This document shows, in pieces, positions 8,663-16,799 of a stretch of 47,169 bases of DNA; the first letter of the stretch is position 1, and each line of letters starts with the position of its first letter. Both the position numbers and the translations under genes were made by a program. The notes under the pieces are model-generated. The model worked only from the letters and a program-made list of their open reading frames with translations, did no database searches and was not told the DNA's origin. Location of the stretch: contig LM994670.1 in NCBI GenBank assembly GCA_000753455.2, positions 2,812,091 through 2,859,259 on the forward strand, read 5' to 3'. The DNA comes from Clostridium jeddahitimonense. GTDB lineage: Bacteria; Bacillota; Clostridia; Clostridiales; Clostridiaceae.

Positions 8663-9970
8663 TTAATTATCTATATCTATGAATTTATTAACCTCAATAG
8701 CTTCATCATAATTCTCGATTACAGATGTTGTTCTATCAAAGGACTCTTTTATTCTTTCTCTACCCTCCTCAGTCAAATAATCTGCATCATCAATAGTAGC
8801 TGGTACAACTTCATAAAAAAGTTTACCATCTTTACCATACCAGTTTACCCATGTTGGGATATATGTTGGTATATCAACTGTAATTTCATTAGTTTCCATA
8901 TCTTTATTTACTTTAACAGATACAATTGCTCCATCTTCCGTATATGGATTTCCTATTCTTTCAGTTCTTTGACTTGATAAGAAATTTCCCATTGAATATA
9001 CTACAGCTGTATCACTGCTTCCATCACTGGATTGTATCATATCTATAGGTTGAAGAGAATGCGGATGAGTTCCAAATATAATATCAACTTTCTCATCAGC
9101 CAAAAATTGTGCTATCTGTTTTTGGATATCATTAGGTTCTAACTCATATTCATCACCCCAATGCATATAAAAAACAATTACTTCTGCCCCATCTTCCCTC
9201 ATTAACTCTATCTGTTCCTTCATATTAAGCATATCGTTCTCTAACGTATCTGGATGATAATAATTCATTAGTTGTAATAAATCATAGGGAATTGAAATTC
9301 CATTTACACCAAAATTACCATCTTCTACTGTCATAGTATATCCATAAGATATAACTCCTACATTTATTCCCTTAACATCTTTTATAATATATCTCTTATC
9401 ATCAATACTTTCTCTTGTTCCTATAACATCAAAACCTCTATCAACTAATGTTTTCCTTGTCCTGTAATAACCGTTAACATCTCTATCTAAACAATGATTA
9501 TTCATATTTGCTACAATATCATATCCAGCGCTCTTCATTGCATCTGCTAATGAATCTGGACTATTAAAACTTGGATATCCTGAAAATCCATAATTCTCTA
9601 TTCCTGATAACGTAGTTTCTAAATTTCCAATAGCCAAATCAGCTTTTTCTAAATATTCCTTTATGTACTTAAAATTATTATTAAAATCATATTCATCAGT
9701 TTCTGAGTTGTATTGAGTTTCTAATATTTCTTTATGAATTAATATGTCTCCTGTGGCAACTATTTCAATAGTATTTATATCATTCACTACCTCACTAATA
9801 TTCTCTTCATTTTTATTGTTGTCATCCTCTTCTATTTCCTCACTTGCTATTCCTTTATCTCTATTCTCTTTATTATTAAAAAGAACTTTTTCATTTTTTC
9901 CTATTAATAGCGCAAGTAAAATTATTATAATTATTGCTAGTCCAAGAAATTTTCCTAACTTATTCTTCAT
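8663..9970 (-). CDS. CapA family protein (poly-gamma-glutamate synthesis-like)
   Basis: A 435-residue exported protein anchored by a hydrophobic segment at about residues 8-25, followed by an acidic linker (residues 30-65). The rest is a PGA_cap metallophosphatase-like domain: VATGDILIHKE, GNLETTLSG, NMNNHCLD, MHWGDEYE and GTHPHSLQP supply the usual metal-binding Asp, Asn and His residues. In Bacillus CapA works with CapB/CapC on poly-gamma-glutamate capsule, but no capB/capC genes are near, so this is more likely a stand-alone member acting on a cell-surface polymer. GGGGGAGGG precedes the ATG. It follows the HAD gene on the same strand across a long structured spacer. Confidence 0.85.
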   Translation of the reverse strand: MKNKLGKFLGLAIIIIILLALLIGKNEKVLFNNKENRDKGIASEEIEEDDNNKNEENISEVVNDINTIEIVATGDILIHKEILETQYNSETDEYDFNNNFKYIKEYLEKADLAIGNLETTLSGIENYGFSGYPSFNSPDSLADAMKSAGYDIVANMNNHCLDRDVNGYYRTRKTLVDRGFDVIGTRESIDDKRYIIKDVKGINVGVISYGYTMTVEDGNFGVNGISIPYDLLQLMNYYHPDTLENDMLNMKEQIELMREDGAEVIVFYMHWGDEYELEPNDIQKQIAQFLADEKVDIIFGTHPHSLQPIDMIQSSDGSSDTAVVYSMGNFLSSQRTERIGNPYTEDGAIVSVKVNKDMETNEITVDIPTYIPTWVNWYGKDGKLFYEVVPATIDDADYLTEEGRERIKESFDRTTSVIENYDEAIEVNKFIDIDN

Positions 9971-10077
9971 TATACCCTCCCCCTCAGGTTATATCACTTA
10001 CTAGTTATTATACAATTATTCTGTATAATTTTACAATTAATGCATTTAATTTTCAATAATTCTATTTCTATAAAAAA

Positions 10078-10180
10078 TGCTCTGTTACATATTTCAACTA
10101 ATATTAAACAATTACTACCATATTTCATAAACTTATATCTACGTAATTATTTAATATTAATATCTTTATCTAACAGAGCA
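10078..10180 (-). terminator. Long two-tier hairpin ending in a T-tract
   Basis: Just after the HAD gene a perfect 10-bp inverted repeat (TGCTCTGTTA / TAACAGAGCA at 10171-10180 and 10078-10087) encloses 83 nt and on the minus strand runs into TTTTTTA. Inside it a second stem of about 16 bp forms (AATATTAAATAATTAC with GTAATTGTTTAATATT, one G-T pair). The T-tract marks it as a terminator, but the internal arm is much larger than others here and may be a structured RNA element. Confidence 0.55.
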
Positions 10181-10186
10181 GAATCT

Positions 10187-11026
10187 CTATATTAATCCAT
10201 ATTTTTCAAAACTATTATATATTCCATCTTCATCATGAGTTCCTGTTATATCACAAGCTATCTCCTTTAAAGCTTCCTTAGCATTTCCCATAGCTATACC
10301 ACAATTAACATACTGTAGCATCTCCATATCATTAATTCCATCACCATATGCAAATGTAACCTCTTTAGATAATCCTAAGTGTTCTAGTAAATACTCAATA
10401 GCTAAGGCCTTATGTACTCCAGGTACTGATAACTCACCACTATTTTCTCCAAACATTGGAACAGTACAATGTATAACATTAAACTTATCCTTAAATTCTT
10501 CCTTTATAACTTCTATAGAAGTTTCTGAATCTAAGAAAGATACTTTATTTATATCATCTCTAATTAAATTCTCTCCTTCTATTAAAGCTTCTATAAACTG
10601 TCCTATTCCTTTTTCTAACTCCTTATACTGTTCACTTTCTTTATCTACACCTTCAAAAACTAATCTCTTTAATGTCTTCTTACAATTCTTACTTGCAAAT
10701 AAACCACCATTTGACTCTAAATAGAAATCTATGTTATTTTCATCAAAATATCTTACTAAATGCTCAACATCTTCTCTACTTACCTTTTTATGAAGAATCA
10801 TTTCATTATTAACCTCAATATATCCTCCAGCAGCACCTATAACTCCATCAAATCCTATTTCCATTATATCGTCATATAACTCTGCTTTTGAACGGCCTGT
10901 ACACAAAAATATATAGTGTCCATTTTCTTTTGCTTTTCTTACTGCTATTTTTGCTGATTCTGGTACTACTCCATTGTCATTTACTAATGTTCCATCTACA
11001 TCTAAAAACACAACTTTTTTACTCAT
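10187..11026 (-). CDS. Cof-type HAD family phosphatase
   Basis: A 279-residue cytoplasmic hydrolase of the HAD superfamily, Cof/YbiV subfamily. Motif I is FLDVDGTL with nucleophile Asp9 and Asp11; motif II is LCTGRS; the lysine motif and motif IV (AYGDGINDMEML) are in place near the C-terminus, with a cap domain at about 85-190. Members remove phosphate from sugar phosphates or flavin precursors such as FMN and PLP; the substrate cannot be named from sequence. GAGGA precedes the ATG. The gene reads toward the CapA gene but a strong hairpin separates them. Confidence 0.88.
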   Translation of the reverse strand: MSKKVVFLDVDGTLVNDNGVVPESAKIAVRKAKENGHYIFLCTGRSKAELYDDIMEIGFDGVIGAAGGYIEVNNEMILHKKVSREDVEHLVRYFDENNIDFYLESNGGLFASKNCKKTLKRLVFEGVDKESEQYKELEKGIGQFIEALIEGENLIRDDINKVSFLDSETSIEVIKEEFKDKFNVIHCTVPMFGENSGELSVPGVHKALAIEYLLEHLGLSKEVTFAYGDGINDMEMLQYVNCGIAMGNAKEALKEIACDITGTHDEDGIYNSFEKYGLI

Positions 11027-11230
11027 ATAAATATCCTCTTCCTCTTGTTATTATGTCTTTATTATTACATTAGATATATATATGAGATTTTCAAATTATG
11101 AAAATATTATCATTCCCCCCCATTAAAAAGATATAATATTCTCTTAACGCCAACCCCTTCCATATTATTACCATTTACTATGTTATAATGAATATATCAT
11201 GTCTTATCATTAAAATATAGGAGGATATAT

Positions 11231-12031
11231 ATGTATATTAACCTTAGAAAAGACAATATAAATTCTTTTAATATTAATACTAATCTAAATGACATAGGTA
11301 AGTTTTTAGCTGTTAGGGATTTAGAATTCTTATCTAAAGAAGCTTTGCTTAATAAATATGATATAGATAAAGTAGACGTATTAATCTTACTTGGCAATGC
11401 TATCCCTTACACTATAGAAGTTACTCATAATGCTTATAAAAATAAACTTTGTAGTAAAATATTAATTTCTGGTGGAATCGGACATTCTACAAACCTTTTA
11501 AGAAACGCTATAAAAGCTAATGTTAAATACAAAAATATAGAAACAAAGAATAGATCAGAAGCAGATATTTTTAAAGATATTTTAGTAGATTATTATGATG
11601 TTTCTGAAGATGATATAATTCTTGAAAACCAATCTACTAACTGCGGAGACAATGCTTTAAAGTCCGTTAACCTTCTAGATAATCTACACATAAAGTATAA
11701 CTCTATAATGCTAATTCAAGATCCAACTATGCAACTTAGAAGCTATGCATCATTTTATAAATACTTAAAAGATAGAAATACTATTATTATAAACTATTCT
11801 CCATTTATCCCAGAGCTAGATGGTAACATGAATTTTATTAATAAAAATGTAGATGGAATATGGGATATTACTAGATATTTAGATCTTATTTCTGGCGAAA
11901 TACCAAGACTTAGAGATGATAATAAAGGATATGGCCCTAATGGTAAAAACTTTATAGCTCATATAGATATACCTAGTGATATTCTTGAAAAGTATAATGA
12001 ATTAATAAATATAATTACTAATAGAAGATAA
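11231..12031 (+). CDS. YdcF family (DUF218) protein
   Basis: A 266-residue protein of the YdcF/SanA/ElyC family. It has the core VDVLILLGNAIP, KILISGGIGHST, and TNCGDNALKS segments of the DUF218 Rossmann-like fold, here without a membrane anchor. E. coli YdcF binds SAM and SanA/ElyC affect the cell envelope; the biochemical role of the family is not settled. The start is ATG at 11231 with AGGAGG 6 nt upstream. An extended -10 (TG-T-TATAAT) precedes it. It ends at a bidirectional terminator shared with the next gene. Confidence 0.82.
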   Translation: MYINLRKDNINSFNINTNLNDIGKFLAVRDLEFLSKEALLNKYDIDKVDVLILLGNAIPYTIEVTHNAYKNKLCSKILISGGIGHSTNLLRNAIKANVKYKNIETKNRSEADIFKDILVDYYDVSEDDIILENQSTNCGDNALKSVNLLDNLHIKYNSIMLIQDPTMQLRSYASFYKYLKDRNTIIINYSPFIPELDGNMNFINKNVDGIWDITRYLDLISGEIPRLRDDNKGYGPNGKNFIAHIDIPSDILEKYNELINIITNRR

Positions 12032-12035
12032 ACTA

Positions 12036-12066
12036 AAGGAAGTCCAACAAATTGCTGGACTTCCTT
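12036..12066. terminator. Bidirectional terminator
   Basis: AAGGAAGTCCA and TGGACTTCCTT form an 11-bp perfect stem with a 9-nt loop between two convergent genes. Confidence 0.8.
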
Positions 12067-12078
12067 ATTTAACTTATA

Positions 12079-12570
12079 TCAGATTAACAAAGCTGAAATT
12101 ATATTCCAAATTATCATTATAACAGCTACAGTCCCTACTATTTTAAGTAAATCTATAGCTTCCACTCTTACTACTCGAAGCACTGAATCTTTATTTTGTA
12201 AAACCATACTCTTTTTCCCTGATTTCTTCGCCTTAATTTCAAAGTTCAAAAAAGCATACAATCTTATTAATATAGTAAAAATTATTATTAATGTTCCTAA
12301 AAGTCTGCAGAGAGCTACATCAGCAAAATTCCCACCAAATAAATATAAAGCTGTACCTATTACAATTGATAATAATGCTTTTAAATTTCCTATAAGTCCG
12401 TTATTTATAAATCTCCAAGTTATATATCTTTCAATTATAGATTTTTTCTTCTGCTCACTTAGTTCTTTCTCATAACAATGATAATGATAAGGCTTACCAT
12501 TTACAATAACTAACTCCTCGTACTCCTCAATAACATCTAAACATCTTTCACAATAAACATGTTGTGACAT
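12079..12570 (-). CDS. Zinc-finger membrane protein, function unknown
   Basis: A 163-residue protein. The N-terminus carries a small metal-finger pattern (CERC at residues 7-10, then YHYHCYEKE near 36), like half of a LIM-type finger. Two membrane segments (about 63-85 and 88-110) and a third at the C-terminus (about 140-160) follow, so the finger lies on one face of the membrane. The start is placed at ATG 12570: an earlier in-frame ATG five codons out overlaps the GGAGG that serves this start, 8 nt away. No family name known to me fits; the terminator downstream is shared with the YdcF-like gene. Confidence 0.65.
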   Translation of the reverse strand: MSQHVYCERCLDVIEEYEELVIVNGKPYHYHCYEKELSEQKKKSIIERYITWRFINNGLIGNLKALLSIVIGTALYLFGGNFADVALCRLLGTLIIIFTILIRLYAFLNFEIKAKKSGKKSMVLQNKDSVLRVVRVEAIDLLKIVGTVAVIMIIWNIISALLI

Positions 12571-12783
12571 ATTAAATGCCTCCATATTAATATTTTTATT
12601 TTCCCACCCACTATATTTTATGCTGATTTTTTGAATTATTGATAGACTTAAAAAGGGGTATCTATGCTATTATTAACACTTTATTAATAAAATCGAACTC
12701 TATTTTTATAGTATTATCGCCTACGTTATTATATATATAAAACTCCCAAAAACTTCTTTAAAAATTTGCTAATATACTATTTA

Positions 12784-12811
12784 TTTACAATTAATTTATG
12801 TACGATATAAT
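12784..12811 (+). promoter_or_regulatory. Predicted sigma-A promoter of the VanZ-like gene
   Basis: TTTACA (12784-12789), a 16-bp spacer and TATAAT (12806-12811) lie 48 nt before the start codon, with GGAGGGG between. The rest of 12571-12858 shows nothing else I can interpret. Confidence 0.6.
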
Positions 12812-12858
12812 TATACTATATTGGGCAATAATATTAATTATATTAAGGAGGGGTAGCA

Positions 12859-14013
12859 ATGATTGGTATAAGCTATATTTATTTTCTTATTTTGTCACTA
12901 ATACTTTGGTTCATATATAGATTTATTTCTCATAAAAAATATAATAAAATCAACATATTAAGAGAGGTTTTTATTAATTTTTTCTTTATCTATTTCTTAA
13001 TAGTTATTTATTTTACATTCTTCAAAGGTGGTATACTTCACCTTGATTTGCAGATGAGATCATATGCAAATATAATCCCTTTACTAGAAACAATAAAAAT
13101 GTTTCAAGATAATTTTATGGGTCTTGGTAACTCGCTTTATAATGTTATTGGAAACATATTGTTATTTATTCCATTTGGATTCGCTATACCATTGCTCTTT
13201 AAGAATCATAATAAATTATTCAAAGTTACCTTATATGGATTTATAGCTTCTTTTTCAATTGAATTACTTCAATATTTAACGTGTACAAATTTTACAGATA
13301 TTGATGATGTTATATTTAATACATTAGGTGCATTAGTAGGCTTTTTAACATTTAACATCTTTATGTTTATAGTAAGAAAAACTAACATTATATATCCAAT
13401 TGAAAAAATAAGAAAAACTTATGATGGAAGCTTAATATTTTTAAGTTCAAAATTTTTATTACCACTTACTTTATGTAGCATAAGCTTATTCTTTAGTATT
13501 CTTTACAGTTCTACTATATCTGGAAATCTTTCAGATGAAGAAATTGCTAAGGCTGTTTTTAACTATAATACAGAAGGTAATTATGTAGCCACAGAACAAT
13601 TCTTTAATCATAAACTATTTCTCCAAGATAATGGTGAATATTTAGAGCTTAAAATAGCAGATGAAGTTTTAAATAATAGATATGTTCAAGGATATTCAAG
13701 ACAAATTCCTTGGAATAAAGATAGTTATGGTTATTCAGTTGCACTAATATCAGAAGATGATGAGTCAACAGGAGTAATTGTATTTGGTAAAAATAATGAT
13801 GCAAAAACAATTGAGATTACTCTTAATAATAATGTGTATTCAACTTTTATTTCAGCTGATACTTTCTTTATCATCACATATCCTACCTTCGAGATGTTAG
13901 ATGATAATTCAGATATATATAACATATATTCAACTGGTAAATCTAAAGACTTAAAAATAACATTTAACGAAGATGATAAAACTAAATGTAATCATATGAA
14001 ATTTTTAAAGTAA
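12859..14013 (+). CDS. VanZ family membrane protein with C-terminal extracytoplasmic domain
   Basis: A 384-residue membrane protein. Residues 1-170 hold a VanZ-like domain: four or five membrane segments with the marks YANIIPL, NVIGNILLFIPFGFAIPLL, and DIDDVIFNTLGALVGF. A further membrane segment at about 195-215 precedes some 165 residues of a polar domain, probably outside. VanZ gives low-level teicoplanin resistance in enterococci, but most VanZ-like proteins in clostridia are of unknown role and no other van gene is nearby. The start has AAGGAGGGG upstream. The long extracytoplasmic tail is not part of VanZ itself and I do not recognise it. Confidence 0.8.
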   Translation: MIGISYIYFLILSLILWFIYRFISHKKYNKINILREVFINFFFIYFLIVIYFTFFKGGILHLDLQMRSYANIIPLLETIKMFQDNFMGLGNSLYNVIGNILLFIPFGFAIPLLFKNHNKLFKVTLYGFIASFSIELLQYLTCTNFTDIDDVIFNTLGALVGFLTFNIFMFIVRKTNIIYPIEKIRKTYDGSLIFLSSKFLLPLTLCSISLFFSILYSSTISGNLSDEEIAKAVFNYNTEGNYVATEQFFNHKLFLQDNGEYLELKIADEVLNNRYVQGYSRQIPWNKDSYGYSVALISEDDESTGVIVFGKNNDAKTIEITLNNNVYSTFISADTFFIITYPTFEMLDDNSDIYNIYSTGKSKDLKITFNEDDKTKCNHMKFLK

Positions 14014-14014
14014 T

Positions 14015-14051
14015 AAATATCCTTCAGAAAGATAACTTCTGAAGGATATTT
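14015..14051 (+). terminator. Terminator after the VanZ-like gene
   Basis: A 15-bp stem (AAATATCCTTCAGAA and its complement) with a 7-nt loop begins right after the stop codon. Confidence 0.8.
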
Positions 14052-14066
14052 GTATAATATTTAATT

Positions 14067-14268
14067 CTAGTTCATATCATTTTTCATTGTTGAATTTAAA
14101 CTTCCAACATACACCCATATACCACCCAATATAAATGAAACAGTAATTATAATAAATGTTAATAGAGGTACTGATTTATCACTAAATAATGTAATAATGA
14201 TCTGTACTAAGTCAATTATAAAAAAAGTATAAAATACAAAAGTATCCTACACTTATTAAATCAATTCT
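14067..14268 (-). pseudogene. Possible remnant of a small membrane protein gene
   Basis: An open frame of about 66 codons on the minus strand, following the serine hydrolase gene, encodes two clear hydrophobic segments (FCILYFFIIDLVQIIITLF and LLTFIIITVSFILGGIWVYV) and a polar tail. No ATG, GTG or TTG stands in frame at its beginning and no ribosome site is seen; a stop precedes it at 14269. It may be the decayed end of a small membrane protein, or a chance hydrophobic frame in AT-rich DNA. Confidence 0.25.
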
Positions 14269-14278
14269 TTATTATATA

Positions 14279-15367
14279 TTAATATTGTAAATATTCAACT
14301 TCATTTACTATCTTCTTAGTATTTTCTTTATTATATAAATACATAGCCTTAGAAATATCAGCAATTTTATCTGGTCCATTATATACATTATCAGTCATCA
14401 TAATTATTATATAAGGTTCTTCTGTAAAAACTATTCCAACATCGTGGGTATACCCTTCATCACTTCCTATTTTGTGAGCTACAATATTTTGTGGTAAATA
14501 CTTATCTAATCTATCATGAAAATCTGTATTTTTAAGATAATCTATCAAGGTCTTATAATTAGAATTATTTCTATTTTCATATATATATTTTAGCACCTCC
14601 AATTCAACTCTTGCAGATGTTACATTATCATAATCTCCATAATCAATACCTAAAATCTCAAAAAGTCTCCATTTAAAATTATTCCATCCACCAATATAAC
14701 TATAAACCATAGTAGCCGCTATATTATCAGAATATTTTATAGTATACTCTATTAATGTTCCTAATGGTAATGCTCCAAAACTTAAATCATATTGCAAAAT
14801 ACCTGTCCCTCCTTGATATTGCCATGGACTATAATATACTAAATCCTCTAAAGTTATCTCACCACGCTCTACCATATTATAAGCAACAAGACTTAATCCT
14901 ACCTTATAAATACTTGCAGCATTCATATATAAATCTTCATTAAAGGCTAATCTTTCTTCCGTTTCTAAGTTGTAATATATAAAGCTTGTACTATATTTAT
15001 CCTCACCTAAATAATTATTTATTCTATCCATTATATCTATATCAATATTATAAAGTTGATTATCTAATTCTACTTCAATATCTTCATTTTCTATTTCTTC
15101 ATTGTCTTCATAAATCATTTCTTCTGATACATCTGCATCACTAGCTTCGCTATTATCCACATTATCTTCAACTTCATTACCTTCTTCTACTTCAGTTATA
15201 TATATTTTTTCTTCATCCAAAAAAGAATCTTCTTTTTTATCCACTGCATAATTAAGTACATCTGTAACTTCAATATCAGTTCTTGCCCTAATTCCATTAT
15301 TTATCGCTGCACTTCCAAAAATAATAATTGCACATAAAACCATAAAATTCCTAACAACATTTCTCAC
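14279..15367 (-). CDS. Exported serine hydrolase, class A beta-lactamase-like
   Basis: A 362-residue protein with an N-terminal membrane segment (about 7-24), a very acidic spacer (residues 50-105) and a C-terminal penicillin-recognising domain. The active-site marks are SIYK near residue 152 (nucleophile Ser and Lys), YSDN near 213 (SDN) and KIG near 299 in place of the usual KTG/KSG. Class A beta-lactamase folds of this form in clostridia are often extracellular wall-related hydrolases rather than true resistance enzymes. The Glu166-type residue of beta-lactamases is not evident. The start is GTG at 15367, with AAGGGTG upstream; the ATG eight codons in lacks a site. Confidence 0.8.
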   Translation of the reverse strand: MRNVVRNFMVLCAIIIFGSAAINNGIRARTDIEVTDVLNYAVDKKEDSFLDEEKIYITEVEEGNEVEDNVDNSEASDADVSEEMIYEDNEEIENEDIEVELDNQLYNIDIDIMDRINNYLGEDKYSTSFIYYNLETEERLAFNEDLYMNAASIYKVGLSLVAYNMVERGEITLEDLVYYSPWQYQGGTGILQYDLSFGALPLGTLIEYTIKYSDNIAATMVYSYIGGWNNFKWRLFEILGIDYGDYDNVTSARVELEVLKYIYENRNNSNYKTLIDYLKNTDFHDRLDKYLPQNIVAHKIGSDEGYTHDVGIVFTEEPYIIIMMTDNVYNGPDKIADISKAMYLYNKENTKKIVNEVEYLQY

Positions 15368-15470
15368 TAACTACACACCCTTAAGACATTTTAACTTTGT
15401 CAATAATTTCTATTAATATTCTATGATGAAGTGCTTTATTTATTATGAATTTATTATGAAATTATTATAT

Positions 15471-15513
15471 AAAAAAAGACCTTAAACTACATATAAATAG
15501 TCAAGATCTCTTT
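15471..15513 (-). terminator. Terminator after the DUF2087 regulator gene
   Basis: On the minus strand AAAGA-ATCTT pairs with AAGGTCTTT (one bulge, one G-T pair), followed by a run of T. It lies right after the regulator stop codon. Confidence 0.6.
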
Positions 15514-15520
15514 ATTACAT

Positions 15521-16285
15521 TTACTCTTTAACCCAATATTCACTACAGTCATTAGATCTATCTAAAAATCCGTACTCAATTAAGGCTCTTCTTAAAGTTA
15601 CATAATCATCAAATATTCTTTCTAAAATTCTATTAATATCTTTTTCCGAATACTTCTTACCATATTTAAAGTTTTTACTTATTTCCTCTAATACTATAAC
15701 CTTTTTCTTCTCTCTTGCTGGATAACTTTTTAACCTTTTATTTTCATCCATATAAACTTCAATAACTTTAGTCTTTTCTTCATCAGTTATATTAAATCTA
15801 TCATCTAATGTAGTCGCACTCTTGTGTGGATCACATATAGTTGAATCATCTAATATATTTATTTTTTTATTAATACAATTTGATAATAAATCCATCATAG
15901 CTAAAAACAACTTTGCTTGTTTCTCTTTTTCTCTTAATTTATAACGATGATTTCTTATAGTAGAATTAGCTACTTTTAACTTTGCCGCTATTTCCTTATC
16001 TGATAATCCCATAGCCATTAACTCTAATATACCTTTTTGAACTTCGGATATCCCAGTAAAAGCTGAATTCATATTTAATAAATAACTAAGCATTGATTTA
16101 TGCTTTTCTTGTATATGAATTTCAGCAGACTTTCTTGCATCATAAAACTTTCCATCGATTTCATATACTCTACCAATCGTAAAAACCTCATCACATATTA
16201 AACATTTAATATGTTCACCATCTTCAATATAACCTTTTTTTATTTGTTCAATAGATGCTTCCCAAAAACTTTGACTTACCTCCAT
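15521..16285 (-). CDS. LuxR-type HTH and DUF2087 domain regulator with zinc finger
   Basis: A 254-residue predicted transcription regulator. Near the N-terminus Cys28-x2-Cys31 and His57-x4-His62 form a C2H2-like metal site. A LuxR/GerE-like helix-turn-helix follows at about residues 78-115 (LMAMGLSDKEIAAKLKVANS). The C-terminus (about 165-254) is a DUF2087 domain ending with the familiar YGFLDR..CSEYWVKE signature. Proteins with this set of parts are common in clostridia and bacilli as presumed DNA-binding regulators whose targets are unknown. AAGGAG precedes the ATG. It stands alone between terminators, so there is no operon partner to hint at the regulon. Confidence 0.82.
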   Translation of the reverse strand: MEVSQSFWEASIEQIKKGYIEDGEHIKCLICDEVFTIGRVYEIDGKFYDARKSAEIHIQEKHKSMLSYLLNMNSAFTGISEVQKGILELMAMGLSDKEIAAKLKVANSTIRNHRYKLREKEKQAKLFLAMMDLLSNCINKKINILDDSTICDPHKSATTLDDRFNITDEEKTKVIEVYMDENKRLKSYPAREKKKVIVLEEISKNFKYGKKYSEKDINRILERIFDDYVTLRRALIEYGFLDRSNDCSEYWVKE

Positions 16286-16397
16286 TTAATTCACTCCTTT
16301 TACAACCCACTTCCTTATAATGCCATTATATAAACTTATATACTTTTTGTCTATATATTAATAAACATTTTTAGTTTTTGTTTTGATAATTCTATAT

Positions 16398-16431
16398 AAA
16401 AAAGGATAACTTAAAATAAGCTATCCTTTTT
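16398..16431 (-). terminator. Terminator after the small helical protein gene
   Basis: A near-perfect stem (AAAAAAGGATA..TTA with TAA..TATCCTTTTT, 3-nt loop) follows the minus-strand small gene by about 120 nt. The stretch 16286-16549 otherwise shows only a short hydrophobic frame with no start. Confidence 0.6.
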
Positions 16432-16549
16432 ATACTTTTTTAATATTCATTTTTAGCTTTCATGAATACTTAACTCAATTTATGCCACTCTTTTACTGTT
16501 ATTATAGAAGTAACAACTATAGTTACAATTATAAATATAGTATTATATC

Positions 16550-16738
16550 CTACTCTTTTATTTCTCCAGCCAGTATCTTATTTAATTTATTTTGAACTAA
16601 CCATAACTTCTTTTGCTTTCTATTATAAGCTACCATTTGATTTTTATTGTTTTTGCTCAAATCCATAGCTTTCTTATAGTGATCATCTGCTATATTTAAT
16701 GCATCTTTTATAACTGCAAGTTCTTCGTTAGTAAACAT
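16550..16738 (-). CDS. Small helical protein, function unknown
   Basis: A 62-residue, lysine-rich, fully helical-looking protein (charged and Leu/Ile residues spaced as in a helical hairpin). It has an excellent ribosome site (AGGAGG) and an ATG, so it is likely a real gene despite its size. It has no cysteine pairs or membrane segment. Its neighbour upstream on the same strand is the antiporter gene, 61 nt away, so the two may be co-transcribed. No family recognised. Confidence 0.65.
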   Translation of the reverse strand: MFTNEELAVIKDALNIADDHYKKAMDLSKNNKNQMVAYNRKQKKLWLVQNKLNKILAGEIKE

Positions 16739-16799
16739 CTACTTTCCTCCTAAAATTTTTCTTGAATTATTATATCATATAATCTCTTTCTATAAAATC

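Noticed and set aside
8663..9970. Capsule biosynthesis locus because of CapA
   Set aside because: No capB, capC or other polymer genes adjoin it.
12859..14013. Glycopeptide resistance cluster because of VanZ
   Set aside because: Only a VanZ-like domain is present, with no vanA/B/H/X or regulator genes nearby; such proteins are common in clostridia.
16470..16570. Hydrophobic frame overlapping the end of the 62-aa gene, possibly reached by -1 frameshift at the A-run near its stop
   Set aside because: It would give a membrane tail, but there is no proper slippery heptamer, no start codon and no stimulatory structure; AT-rich DNA often yields such frames.
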